Shown: in pieces, positions 52,235-62,340 of the stretch
How positions within the stretch are numbered: the first letter of the stretch is position 1
Layout of the letters: every line of letters starts with the position of its first letter
Origin: AP-15 sp963750195
GTDB lineage: Bacteria > Pseudomonadota > Alphaproteobacteria > ATCC43930 > CGMCC-115725
DNA: 64,000 nt
Reading direction: 5' to 3'
Assembly: GCA_963750195.1 (NCBI GenBank)
Contig: CAVVPS010000010.1
Span: 62,001-126,000, forward strand
Notes under the pieces: model-generated
Told to the model about the DNA's origin: nothing
Seen by the model: the letters and a program-made list of their open reading frames with translations, nothing else
The model's database searches: none
Program-made: the position numbers and the translations under genes

Positions 52235-53094
52235 GGCGATACACCCAGGCGCTGCGAGACGATCTCGGCGAGAAGCGGGTTGAAGCGGTCGGCCGCTTCG
52301 TACTGCACCCAATGCCCGGCCTCTTCTATTACCTCGAAGCGGGCACCGGGCTGGAACGAGCGCAGGGTTTGGGCACGCTCGTCGAGATGGGGATAGGCGG
52401 TGGCGTCGCGCCCGCCCCAGATCCCGTCGAGCCGCGCTTTGATCAGCGGCAATGCGCGGACTAGAGTGTCGGCGCGCGAGAAGCGGCGGCTTTTGACCCG
52501 GCCGCGCGGCGCGTTCGTCGACTGGATACAGACCGCGAGTTCGTCGATCTTCGCCGGGTCGGCGATCATCAGAGCGCCAAGATTGTGGCGGTGAGTGGCG
52601 AGGGCTTCCTCGGTCTCTGCGCCGGGGGGCACGCGCCTGAGATCGGTTGGCTGGCGGACCAGCCCCAGCCCGTTCGAGCCGACGACGGAAAAGGCGCGCA
52701 CTCTGTCACCGAGCTGGGCAGCGACATGCCCTCCCAAGACACCACCGAACGAAAATCCGGCGAGATGGAACTGCTCGTGTCCCGGGAACACGGTATCGAG
52801 CCCATCGACCAGGATGCGCGCCAGCCCTTCGGCGGTATGCGGTTCGGGTGGCGTTGCCGACTCGCCGAGCCCGGGCAGGTCAGGGGCGACGACGGTAAAC
52901 ATGCGCGACAATGGCAGCACGTTGCGGATCCAATGCGTCCACGAGCCATAGCCGCCGTGGAACAGGACCAAAGGCGGTCCGGCGCCCCATATGCGCCACA
53001 CCATCCGACCACCTCCGCAGGGGGTCTCGACACATTCCGCCTCGGCCGCAATGCCGGCGACAAAAGCTCTGGTCTCTGCGCTGATCTCAGCCAC
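52231..53094 (-). CDS. Alpha/beta hydrolase
   Basis: 287 residues from a GTG at 53094 with AGAGGCG upstream; the ATG further upstream at 53184 gives a leader without similarity. HGGYGSWTHWIRNVLPLSRMF is the oxyanion strand, DLPGLGES the following turn, the nucleophile Ser is in LAGFSFGGVLGGHVA, and the His is in EEAGHWVQYEAADRFN. It resembles C-C-bond or ester hydrolases of catabolic pathways. It overlaps the SDR gene and diverges from hsp20. Confidence 0.88.
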   Translation of the reverse strand: MAEISAETRAFVAGIAAEAECVETPCGGGRMVWRIWGAGPPLVLFHGGYGSWTHWIRNVLPLSRMFTVVAPDLPGLGESATPPEPHTAEGLARILVDGLDTVFPGHEQFHLAGFSFGGVLGGHVAAQLGDRVRAFSVVGSNGLGLVRQPTDLRRVPPGAETEEALATHRHNLGALMIADPAKIDELAVCIQSTNAPRGRVKSRRFSRADTLVRALPLIKARLDGIWGGRDATAYPHLDERAQTLRSFQPGARFEVIEEAGHWVQYEAADRFNPLLAEIVSQRLGVSP

Positions 53095-53195
53095 CGGTCG
53101 CCTCTGAAAGTGGTTTCGACAAGGCTGATAGCCGGTTTCGCATGGCAGGCCTAGTCCGGTATGCCTGTAGCTGCCAGCCACCAAATGCGTAATTC

Positions 53196-53215
53196 GCTCT
53201 CCCCGACCGTGGGAG
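53196..53215. repeat. Possible degenerate copy of the CTCTCCCC palindrome
   Basis: GCTCTCCCC is followed after a short spacer by GTGGGAG, forming a 5-base stem (CTCCC/GGGAG). It shares the left core with the palindromes at 1495-1519 and 47171-47207 but is much weaker. It lies in the divergent promoter region between the hydrolase gene and hsp20. Confidence 0.35.
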
Positions 53216-53251
53216 TGTGACTATATCAACCAGATTAGGCGTCGCCGGGGT

Positions 53252-53277
53252 CGAACCGGGCGGGGCCGCCCCGTTCG
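53252..53277 (+). promoter_or_regulatory. Hairpin covering the hsp20 ribosome-site region (possible RNA thermometer)
   Basis: CGAAC (53252-53256) pairs with GTTCG (53273-53277), extended by GGG with CCC across a one-base bulge. The downstream arm ends inside TTCGGAG, the likely ribosome-binding site of hsp20 (ATG at 53287). Small heat-shock genes in alphaproteobacteria often carry ROSE-type thermosensors in their leaders. The characteristic ROSE bulged motif is not obvious here, so this is a suggestion only. Confidence 0.3.
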
Positions 53278-53286
53278 GAGCCGATA

Positions 53287-53682
53287 ATGCCGGAACGACC
53301 GCTCGAAGCGTTGATGTGGGCGAAAGCCTGTGAGGCGATGGAACGTGCAGACCGTCTGCACCGTCAATTCTTTCATCGCGGTCATGAGCCGGCCTACTGG
53401 GAAGCACCATGCGACATCTTCGAGAGCGACCACGCCTTGAACATCCTGATTGCCCTGCCCGGTGTCGCACCCGAAGAGATCAAGGTGACTCTGAGCGCCG
53501 GGGTGCTGATCGTCAGCGGCGAGCGCCCGCTGCCGCCCGAGCTGGCGCAGGCCCGAATTCATCGGCTGGAGATCCCGCACGGGCATTTTCAGCGGCGGAT
53601 CGAGCTGCCGCCCTTCCGCTTCGAGATTTCCGGCCGGCACCTCGCCAATGGCTGCCTGATGGTGCAGCTGCACAAGCTGTGA
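53287..53682 (+). CDS. Hsp20/alpha-crystallin-domain protein
   Basis: 131 residues. The alpha-crystallin core is CDIFESDHALNILIALPGVAPEEIKVTLSAGVLIVSGERPLP, then RIHRLEIPHGHFQRRIELPP and a final GCLMVQLHK strand. The N-terminal arm (MPERPLEALMWAKACEAMERADRLHRQFF) is short and helical, and the usual C-terminal IxI extension is missing. Small heat-shock proteins hold unfolding proteins. lon starts 48 bases downstream, suggesting a protein-quality operon. Confidence 0.9.
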   Translation: MPERPLEALMWAKACEAMERADRLHRQFFHRGHEPAYWEAPCDIFESDHALNILIALPGVAPEEIKVTLSAGVLIVSGERPLPPELAQARIHRLEIPHGHFQRRIELPPFRFEISGRHLANGCLMVQLHKL

Positions 53683-53730
53683 TGAACGCGCAGCGCCCGC
53701 CAGCGAGCTCCTTTCCAAGGACTTCTGCAG

Positions 53731-56136
<2,406 letters not shown>

Positions 56137-56184
56137 CGACAACCCTCGAAGCTACCGTGCACAGGCCCGCGACTGCGAAGACCT

Positions 56185-56292
56185 TCAGGGTTTCGCGGCT
56201 TGACCCTTACTTGCCGATTTGTCGGCGCCCTTTTTCTTCTGCTTGGGCTTTTTGGCTTCTCGGCTCGACCGTTTCTGCTCCTTGTTAGCCAT
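56185..56292 (-). CDS. 35-residue Lys-rich small protein
   Basis: Starts MANKEQKRSSREAKKPKQ and ends KGQAAKP, with 11 Lys in 35 residues and no hydrophobic core. A strong ribosome site (GGGAGG) sits 5 bases before the ATG at 56292. Short proteins beginning MANKEQKRSNREAKKPK-like recur in alphaproteobacteria and are annotated as hypothetical, which supports reality. The charge suggests RNA, ribosome or DNA binding, but this is inference. It lies between lon and the amidase gene, in its own minus-strand unit. Confidence 0.75.
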   Translation of the reverse strand: MANKEQKRSSREAKKPKQKKKGADKSASKGQAAKP

Positions 56293-56365
56293 CGGAACCT
56301 CCCGTCATCGTAGGTAGGGCGAATATGCTGCAGATGCGCACCGATGCAATCGCAGATTTTCAACG

Positions 56366-57838
56366 TCACGGACGCGGCGTCCACCGCTTCCCTTCGACCC
56401 CCGCGTCGCCGGCGGACGCTATCCGGGTGAGACTGGCGGCGAGTTCCGGGCTCGGCCAGACGGGGCCGGCCGCTGCCTCGTAGGCGCGGCAAGCGCGCAA
56501 CACCCCTAGATCATCGTAGAGCGGGCCGGTCACCATCAGACCGACCGGCAGCCCATCGACAACGCCGCACGGGATCGAGCAGGAGGGGTTCTTGGTCAGG
56601 TTGAAGACGTAGGTATAGGTGACCCAGCTCCACGAGTTGTTCGGGTTCGGCATATTGTCGGCGCGAGCGTCGGCATAGGCGGCCGGGATCGGCATGGTCG
56701 GCGACAACAGCAGGTCAAAGCGGTCGAAGAAGCGCCGCAGCCTTTGGCCGAGCGCCACCCGCTGGGCCACGGCGTCGACATATTGTGTCTGCGTCACCGC
56801 CTCGCCACGGCGGCACATCTCGACGAGACCCGGGTCCATCACCGCAATCGCCTCGGGTGTCTGCGCGCGCAACAACGCCCAGAACCCGCCAAGGGCAAGC
56901 GTCTCGAAGATCGGCATCGGCGATTCGGAAAACGGGTCGGCGCGCTCGACTACGGCGCCCAAGCGCGCAAACACGTCCGCCGCGCGCTCGACCGTGGCGC
57001 GCACCGCCGGCGACGGCTCGGCGAAGCCGAGAGTGGGCGACAGTGCCACCCGCTTGCCGTCGAGCGAGCCTTCGCCCAGGCGGTCACGATAATCGATGCC
57101 GTCGTCCGGCAGGCTGTGCCAGTCGCGCGAATCCGGCCCCTTGATCGCATCGAGCATCAGCGCCGCGTCTGCGACCGTTCGCGCCATCGGGCCGACATGG
57201 GCGACGTCGCCGAACGCCCCGGGCGGATACGCCGCCACCCGGCCGAAGGTCGGCTTCAGGCCGACAATCCCGCAAAATGAAGCCGGAATCCGGATCGAGC
57301 CGCCGGCGTCCGTGCCGACCGCGAGCGGGCAAATCCCGGAAGTTACCGCGGCGGCGCTGCCGCCGCTGCTGCCGCCGGGGGTGCGCTCGAGGTTCCACGG
57401 GTTGCGCGTGACGCCCGTGAGCGGCGAGTCGGTGACCCCCTTCCAGCCGAATTCGGGCGTCGTCGTCTTGCCGAAGAACACGGCGCCTTCGGCCCGCAAC
57501 CGCGCGGGAACCGGTGCATCTTCGTCCCACGCCTGGTTGGGATCAATCGTGCGCGAGCCCATCAGCCGCGGCCAACCCAATGTCAGCAGCGTATCCTTGA
57601 TCGCTACCGGCACCCCGTCGAGCAGACCCTGCGGCTCGCCCTTTTGCCAACGCGCCTCCGACGCGCGCGCCTGTGACGCCGCCGCCTCGGGGTCGTACAG
57701 CACGAAGGCGTTCAGCGCCCCCTCGTACCGTTCGAGCCTGCGCAGGGTCTCAGCCATGACCTCGACGGGCGACAGCGCCTTCTGACGATAGCGCGCCAGC
57801 AGCTCCGTCGCAGACATAAACGCGAGATCGTCGGTCAT
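56366..57838 (-). CDS. Amidase (amidase-signature family)
   Basis: 490 residues. The Ser-cisSer-Lys triad is visible: K81 in VPVAIKDTLLT, S157 in RTPGGSSGGSAAAV, and nucleophile S181 in GTDAGGSIRIPASF. The family hydrolyses amides such as acetamide-like, aryl or peptide amides; GatA and urea-amide hydrolases are relatives. There is no GatB/GatC beside it, so it is not tRNA amidotransferase. It lies 10 bases after the first 2-hydroxyacid dehydrogenase gene on the same strand, suggesting a catabolic cluster. Confidence 0.92.
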   Translation of the reverse strand: MTDDLAFMSATELLARYRQKALSPVEVMAETLRRLERYEGALNAFVLYDPEAAASQARASEARWQKGEPQGLLDGVPVAIKDTLLTLGWPRLMGSRTIDPNQAWDEDAPVPARLRAEGAVFFGKTTTPEFGWKGVTDSPLTGVTRNPWNLERTPGGSSGGSAAAVTSGICPLAVGTDAGGSIRIPASFCGIVGLKPTFGRVAAYPPGAFGDVAHVGPMARTVADAALMLDAIKGPDSRDWHSLPDDGIDYRDRLGEGSLDGKRVALSPTLGFAEPSPAVRATVERAADVFARLGAVVERADPFSESPMPIFETLALGGFWALLRAQTPEAIAVMDPGLVEMCRRGEAVTQTQYVDAVAQRVALGQRLRRFFDRFDLLLSPTMPIPAAYADARADNMPNPNNSWSWVTYTYVFNLTKNPSCSIPCGVVDGLPVGLMVTGPLYDDLGVLRACRAYEAAAGPVWPSPELAASLTRIASAGDAGVEGKRWTPRP

Positions 57839-57848
57839 CCAATTTCCC

Positions 57849-58820
57849 TCAGGTCACGGCCACGACATTTTCGAGCGGCTCGCCGCGAACGAACCGGTCG
57901 ATGTTGCGGGCGATATCGCGCGAGCGGCGTTCGATCGTCCCGTCGGTCCGGGGAGAGCAATGCGGCGTCATGATTACGTTCGGAAATTCGTGGAACGGGT
58001 GCCGCGACGGCCGCGGCTGCGGTTCCGAGGCGCTCGGATAGCGCCACCAAGTGTCGAGCGCGGCGCCGCCGATCACGCCATCGCGCAAGGCCCGATAGAG
58101 CGCGTCCTCGTCGGCGATCGGCCCGCGCGCCAGATTGATCAAAAAGGCGCTTGGTTTCATCGCGGCAAGGCGGCGCTCGCCGAAGAGCCCCGTGGTCTCG
58201 GGCGTCAGTGCGCAGCTCAGGACGACGATGTCGCATTCGCCGAGCATCCGGTCGAGTTCGGACATCGGAAAAATCCGCTCGACCGAGGGCGGCTGTTCCC
58301 GCGCCGTGCGGTTGGCGGCCAGCACCCGGCAGCCGAGTGCGGCGGCGCGCCAAGCGACCTCCCTCCCAATATGGCCGAGCCCGACGATACCGACGGTCTG
58401 GCCGCCGATCTCGCCGCGCACCGGGCCGCCGACCGTCGGGCTCCAGTACCACGACCCGGCGCGGAACGAGGTAGCGATGTCGAACAGGCGATGCCTCCAG
58501 GCCAGCATCATCATGATCGCGAATTCGCCAAGCGCCGGCTCGTGCCCATAGGCGTTGCACAGGGTGACGCCTTTGGGCAGGGCGGCGACCTCGATGCCGT
58601 CGGTGCCGGCCAGCGGCACTTGCAGCAGCCGCAGCTTCGGCGTCGGCGGGTATCCCGCGCGCCAGGCCCCGGTCAGCACGATGTCGGCATCGACGAGCGC
58701 CTCAGCGAGGCGAGGCGGGTCGCCACTGTCGAGGATTTCCGTGCGGATGTCCTCGGTTATGAAGCTGGTGATCGGCGCCGCTTGTGAGGTGGCGAGCGCA
58801 CCCAGAAACAGCGCCTTCAT
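57849..58820 (-). CDS. D-2-hydroxyacid dehydrogenase family protein (copy 1)
   Basis: 323 residues from the ATG of MKALFLGALATSQ; ATGs 33-45 bases upstream are also in frame but overlap the neighbour. The NAD-binding motif is VGIVGLGHIGREVAWRAAALG. Catalytic Arg is in LINLARGPIADEDALYRAL, then GGAALDTWW, and the His is in NVIMTPHCSPRTDGT. The family reduces 2-oxo acids or oxidises D-2-hydroxyacids. It lies next to a second copy of the same gene (MKALFLG start shared) and the amidase, so the three may act on one amide-linked hydroxyacid. The substrate is unknown. Confidence 0.92.
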   Translation of the reverse strand: MKALFLGALATSQAAPITSFITEDIRTEILDSGDPPRLAEALVDADIVLTGAWRAGYPPTPKLRLLQVPLAGTDGIEVAALPKGVTLCNAYGHEPALGEFAIMMMLAWRHRLFDIATSFRAGSWYWSPTVGGPVRGEIGGQTVGIVGLGHIGREVAWRAAALGCRVLAANRTAREQPPSVERIFPMSELDRMLGECDIVVLSCALTPETTGLFGERRLAAMKPSAFLINLARGPIADEDALYRALRDGVIGGAALDTWWRYPSASEPQPRPSRHPFHEFPNVIMTPHCSPRTDGTIERRSRDIARNIDRFVRGEPLENVVAVT

Positions 58821-58849
58821 CGCCGCGCCTCGGGATAGCAGAAACAAAT

Positions 58850-59840
58850 TCATGATGCCTCCCAACCGGCGGTGACGATGTTGATCAACTTCTCGCCGCG
58901 CACGAAGCGACCCAGATTTTCGGCGATCTCGTTCCAGCGCCGTCGGACCATCCCAGCGGTCCAGCCGGAATTGTGCGGCGTCACGATGACGTTCGGCAAT
59001 TCGTGAAACGGATGGCGCGAGCCGCGGCGATTAGGATCGGCGGCATTCGGGTAATCCCACCACACATCGAGTGCCGCGCCGGCGATCGTCCGGTCGCGCA
59101 AGGCGGCGTAGAGTGCGTCCTCCTCCGCCACCTGGCCGCGGGCGATGTTGATAAGGAACGCGGTCGGCTTCATCAGCGCGAGGCGTCTTGCGTCGATCAA
59201 TCCGGTGGTCTCCGGACCGAGCGCGGTGCACAGCGCCACGGTGTCGCAATCGGGCAGCATCTGATCAAGCTCGGCAAGTGGATAGACGCGTTCGAACTCG
59301 GCTGCCGGTTCGGGCGCCGAGCGGTTGGCCGCAAGGATACGGCAGCCGAACGGTGCCGCGCGGCGCGCCACCTCGCGCCCGACCCGGCCATATCCGACAA
59401 TCCCCAAGGTCGAACCGCGCAATTCGCCATGCGGTGCGCCGCCTTCGACCCAACTCGTGCGCCATGAGGCATGGTCGCGGAACTCGCCGGAAATCTCGAA
59501 CAGACGATGGTGCAATGCCAGCATCGTCATCAGGACATATTCGGCGATCGCGGTCTCATGGCCAAAGGCATTGCATACAATGACCCCTTTGGGCAGCGCC
59601 GCGATGTCGAACAGGTCGACGCCGGTCGCGACCGATTGTACGAGCCGCACCTTCGGCGCCGGCGGATAATCGGCGCGCCAATGATTGCTGACGAGGATGT
59701 CGGCCTCGGCGGCTGCGGTGGGCAACAGGGCAAGGTCAACCGGATCGTCGAGGATTTCGACGGCGAGCGAGGGGGGCAGCTGTGCCTTGATCCCTTCGCC
59801 CGTGTCGGCGGCGACTCCGACCGAGAAACAGCGCTTTCAC
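58850..59840 (-). CDS. D-2-hydroxyacid dehydrogenase family protein (copy 2, frameshifted N-terminus)
   Basis: A paralog of the downstream gene with a GTG start at 59840 (VKALFLG). The NAD motif is LGIVGYGRVGREVARRAAPFG, then LINIARGQVAEEDALYAAL and NVIVTPHNSGWTAGM. The first seven codons are one frame away from the rest: an extra base in the region 59813-59823 (plus strand) must be removed to join VKALFLG to VAADTGEGIKAQLPPSLAVE. Corrected length is 329 residues, close to the 323 of copy 1. Both copies share the MKALFLG start and the LPKGV...CNA(Y/F)GHE segment. Confidence 0.85.
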
Positions 59841-60150
59841 AACATCACCACACCAGCTGAGCCAGAGGCCAATATGCAAGGCTAAGGCATTTTCGGGAAT
59901 AAATGACACTTTATTGAGTTGTAGACAGTACGCCGCAGCGAGCGGCCGCTTTCGGAGCGTGGATAGAGAAATTGCAAGACCTGGCCCGAAAGGAGGTGTA
60001 AAGTTAACAGGAATGTGATCACCGGTGAGCGCAATTGCTTCGATAGTAGAATTTGCGGCTGCACCGGGTCTGGCGTCTGGATCCGCGCTACCACTGGCAG
60101 GGCGGACGCGGGTGCTGTGGAACGCGAAGTTTTCGTCCGCAGGGGAGGCT
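59841..60150. other. 310-base intergenic region before the ECF sigma gene
   Basis: It separates the divergent hydroxyacid dehydrogenase and ECF sigma genes. AT-richer sequence around 59885-59935 is a plausible promoter zone, but no box could be assigned with confidence. A longer in-frame start for the sigma factor exists at 60025 but without a ribosome site or family sequence. Confidence 0.4.
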
Positions 60151-60693
60151 ATGCCGGCAGATGCCGCCCTGATCGAAGCGCACATTCCGGGCCTTCGCCG
60201 CTTCGCCTCGGCGCTGCTGCGCGGCGACCGGGAGCGTGCCGACGACCTGGTGCAGGATTGCCTCGAACGGGCGCTGTCGCGATGGCACCTGCGCCGCCCC
60301 GAGGGCGATCTGCGCGGCTGGCTTTATACAATCCTCTACAACCGGTTCCTTAGTGAGCAACAGCGCCAGAAGCGGCGAGGGGCGCACGACGCGTTGACCG
60401 AAGCCATTGAAGCCGAGTTGCCGCAGATCGGGGGCGGTCAGGACGAGGCGCTCCAGCATCGTGACCTGTTGCGGGCCTTTTCGGCGCTGCCCGAGGAGCA
60501 ACGATCGGTTCTCCTGCTCGTCGGGGTCGAGGCTCTGTCCTACGACGCGACGTCGCGCGTGCTGGGGGTGCCGATTGGCACGGTGATGTCGCGTCTGTCG
60601 CGCGGCCGCGAGCGCTTGCGCCAAATTCTCGATGGAGATTCCAGCGGGGGGGATTCCACCGAGCGGGGCAGGGGGCTGAGGAGGAGCCAATGA
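60151..60693 (+). CDS. ECF-type RNA polymerase sigma factor
   Basis: 180 residues from the ATG of MPADAALIEAHIPGLRRF, chosen for the strong AGGGGAGG upstream. Sigma region 2 is FASALLRGDRERADDLVQDCLERALSRW ... LRGWLYTILYNRFLSEQQRQKRR. Region 4 is DLLRAFSALPEEQRSVLLLVGVEALSYDATSRVLGVPIGTVMSRLSRGRERLRQIL. The protein would activate a dedicated promoter set in response to stress. Its stop overlaps the ATG of the partner membrane protein by 4 bases (60690-60693), the usual arrangement for a sigma/anti-sigma pair. Confidence 0.94.
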   Translation: MPADAALIEAHIPGLRRFASALLRGDRERADDLVQDCLERALSRWHLRRPEGDLRGWLYTILYNRFLSEQQRQKRRGAHDALTEAIEAELPQIGGGQDEALQHRDLLRAFSALPEEQRSVLLLVGVEALSYDATSRVLGVPIGTVMSRLSRGRERLRQILDGDSSGGDSTERGRGLRRSQ

Positions 60694-61526
60694 GCGCGAT
60701 CCCCGGCGCGGTCGAAGAACATGAATTGCACGCCCGCCTCGACGGCCGCCTGTCGCCCGAGCGCGCCGCCGAGGTCGACGCCTACCTCGCGACACAACCC
60801 GAGGTGCGGACCCGCCTGCAGCGATATGTCGAGCAGCAGGGATTGCTGCGCACGGCCTTTGCCGAGGAGACGGCAACGCCGATCCCAGCGCGTTTACGGG
60901 TCGGCAGGCTACTCGCCGAGCAGCGCCGACGTCGCTATCAGCGCTTTGCTCGTATCGCTGCGGCCGTGGTCCTGGTCGTAGCAGGTGGCATCGGCGGCTG
61001 GGCCGCCCGCGACTTAGCGACGGTGCTCGTCCCCTCGACTAACCCGGTCGTTTCCAACGCCCGCACGATCACCGCCGATGCGATCGCGGCGTATAAAGTC
61101 TTCTCAGTCGAGGTTCGCCATCCGGTCGAGGTCGACGTTGCCCAGGAGGCCCATCTCGTGCAGTGGCTGTCCAAGCGCCTCGGGCAGCCGCTCGTCGTGC
61201 CTGATTTGACCGCGGCCGGTTTCCGGCTGATGGGGGGACGGCTTCTGCCTGCCGAAAACGGGCCTGCCGCGCAGTTCATGTACGAGAACGGCAAGGAACG
61301 CGTGACCTTGTATCTGCGCACCGGCATCGGAGGCGAGACCGCATTCCGCTACAGCGAAAAAAACGGGGTCGGCGCGTTTTACTGGTCGGATCAAGGTTTC
61401 GGCTACGCGCTGGCGGCCAAGGCTGACCGAGACCTCCTGCTGCGGCTCTCAGAGATCGTCTATCAACAGATGTCCACCGACGGCGCCAAAGCGAAGATCC
61501 CGCCAAAGCCGGGCAAAGCTGGTTAG
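60690..61526 (+). CDS. Membrane anti-sigma factor (RsiW/FecR-type)
   Basis: 278 residues. The N-terminus (EEHELHARLDGRLSPERAAEVDAYLATQPEVRTRLQRYVEQQGLLR) is a zinc-less anti-sigma-like helical domain. One transmembrane helix lies near 92-106 (IAAAVVLVVAGGIGGWAA). The periplasmic part has AYKVFSVEVRHPVEVDVAQEAHLVQWLSKRLGQPLVVPDLTAAGFRLMGGRLLP, the pattern seen in anti-sigma proteins of this type. It is co-translated with the sigma gene. The signal sensed is unknown. Confidence 0.88.
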   Translation: MSAIPGAVEEHELHARLDGRLSPERAAEVDAYLATQPEVRTRLQRYVEQQGLLRTAFAEETATPIPARLRVGRLLAEQRRRRYQRFARIAAAVVLVVAGGIGGWAARDLATVLVPSTNPVVSNARTITADAIAAYKVFSVEVRHPVEVDVAQEAHLVQWLSKRLGQPLVVPDLTAAGFRLMGGRLLPAENGPAAQFMYENGKERVTLYLRTGIGGETAFRYSEKNGVGAFYWSDQGFGYALAAKADRDLLLRLSEIVYQQMSTDGAKAKIPPKPGKAG

Positions 61527-61583
61527 CTCAAGGCGAACCGGCGCCATCGCCTTCGACGTTGCCCAGTCAAAGGCCGCAAGCCA

Positions 61584-62312
61584 ATGATTTTGACGCCCAT
61601 ATGTCCCGACGATCTGGCCGGGGTGCTCGATCGCTTTTGCATCGGTCTGGACGATGCCGCGTCTCGCCGCGTGTTCCATCAGATCCGGGCGACCTCACCC
61701 GATCGCGCCGAGGGGCCGGAGGCGGAAAGGCATCGCCTGACAGCATTGGCGCTGGCCCGGAATTGCGGCATGGCGGTGCATCCCCCAGGGGCGCGATGCG
61801 TTTTTAACTGGGACGGGGCGGCGCTTAATGGGGCGACCGAGGCCTACGTCATTTTGCATGAGATCGCCCATTTCATGCTGGCCCCGCCCGAACGCCGCGG
61901 GCTCGTCGATTTCGGCTTAGGTCCCGGACCAGACACGATCGACCGCGATACGGCCGAGCGTGCTGCGCTGCTGCCGCCGTTGGCTCGCGCGGAGGAAGAG
62001 GCGGAGGCCTCGCTCCTGGGCATCGTCTGGGAAGCCAGGCTCGACCAGCCGGCCTTGGCGTCGTTTCTCGATCAGAACTGGCTCGAGGGTCTCGAGTGCT
62101 CGGCCGCCGGCCATTTCAACAACGTTGTCGCGGGTCTTCGGCGGCGCGAACTGCTCGGGCCTCCATGGTCGGCGGCCGGCGTCAGCGGTATATCGGCTAC
62201 GTTGCTCTCGCGGGCAAATCGGGGACAGCTCCGATGGAGGCTGGGCACCGGGCTGGATCGCGCCGTACCGATCGGAGCGGGCGGGCGCGGTCATCGCTGC
62301 AGTCCACGCTAA
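61584..62312 (+). CDS. HExxH zincin-like protein (EpmC/DUF-like)
   Basis: 242 residues. The zinc motif is H92-E93-x-x-H96 (LHEIAHFML), then PPERRGLVDFGLGPGPDT and a downstream Glu-rich EEEAEASLLGIVW that could supply the third ligand. HEIAH-x-PPERR-x-VDFG recalls EpmC (YfcM), the EF-P lysine hydroxylase, but the overall length and surroundings differ and no efp gene is near. Function therefore uncertain. It follows the anti-sigma gene after 57 bases, possibly as the end of the same transcript, and converges on the aldo/keto reductase. Confidence 0.65.
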   Translation: MILTPICPDDLAGVLDRFCIGLDDAASRRVFHQIRATSPDRAEGPEAERHRLTALALARNCGMAVHPPGARCVFNWDGAALNGATEAYVILHEIAHFMLAPPERRGLVDFGLGPGPDTIDRDTAERAALLPPLARAEEEAEASLLGIVWEARLDQPALASFLDQNWLEGLECSAAGHFNNVVAGLRRRELLGPPWSAAGVSGISATLLSRANRGQLRWRLGTGLDRAVPIGAGGRGHRCSPR

Positions 62313-62340
62313 AGCTTTATCGGGCCTCGCCGATAAAGCT
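62313..62340. terminator. Bidirectional hairpin between convergent genes
   Basis: A perfect 11-base stem (AGCTTTATCGG / CCGATAAAGCT) with a GCCTCG loop sits directly after the stop of the HExxH gene and includes the stop codon of the minus-strand aldo/keto reductase. There is no T-run after the stem on either strand, so it may act as a weak or protein-assisted terminator or protect both 3' ends. Confidence 0.55.

Noticed and set aside
56366..57838. GatA subunit of tRNA amidotransferase
   Set aside because: The amidase triad is present but no gatB or gatC is adjacent, and the sequence context is catabolic.
60025..60150. Longer start for the ECF sigma factor
   Set aside because: The extra residues have no sigma-like sequence and there is no ribosome site, whereas AGGGGAGG lies just before the ATG at 60151.
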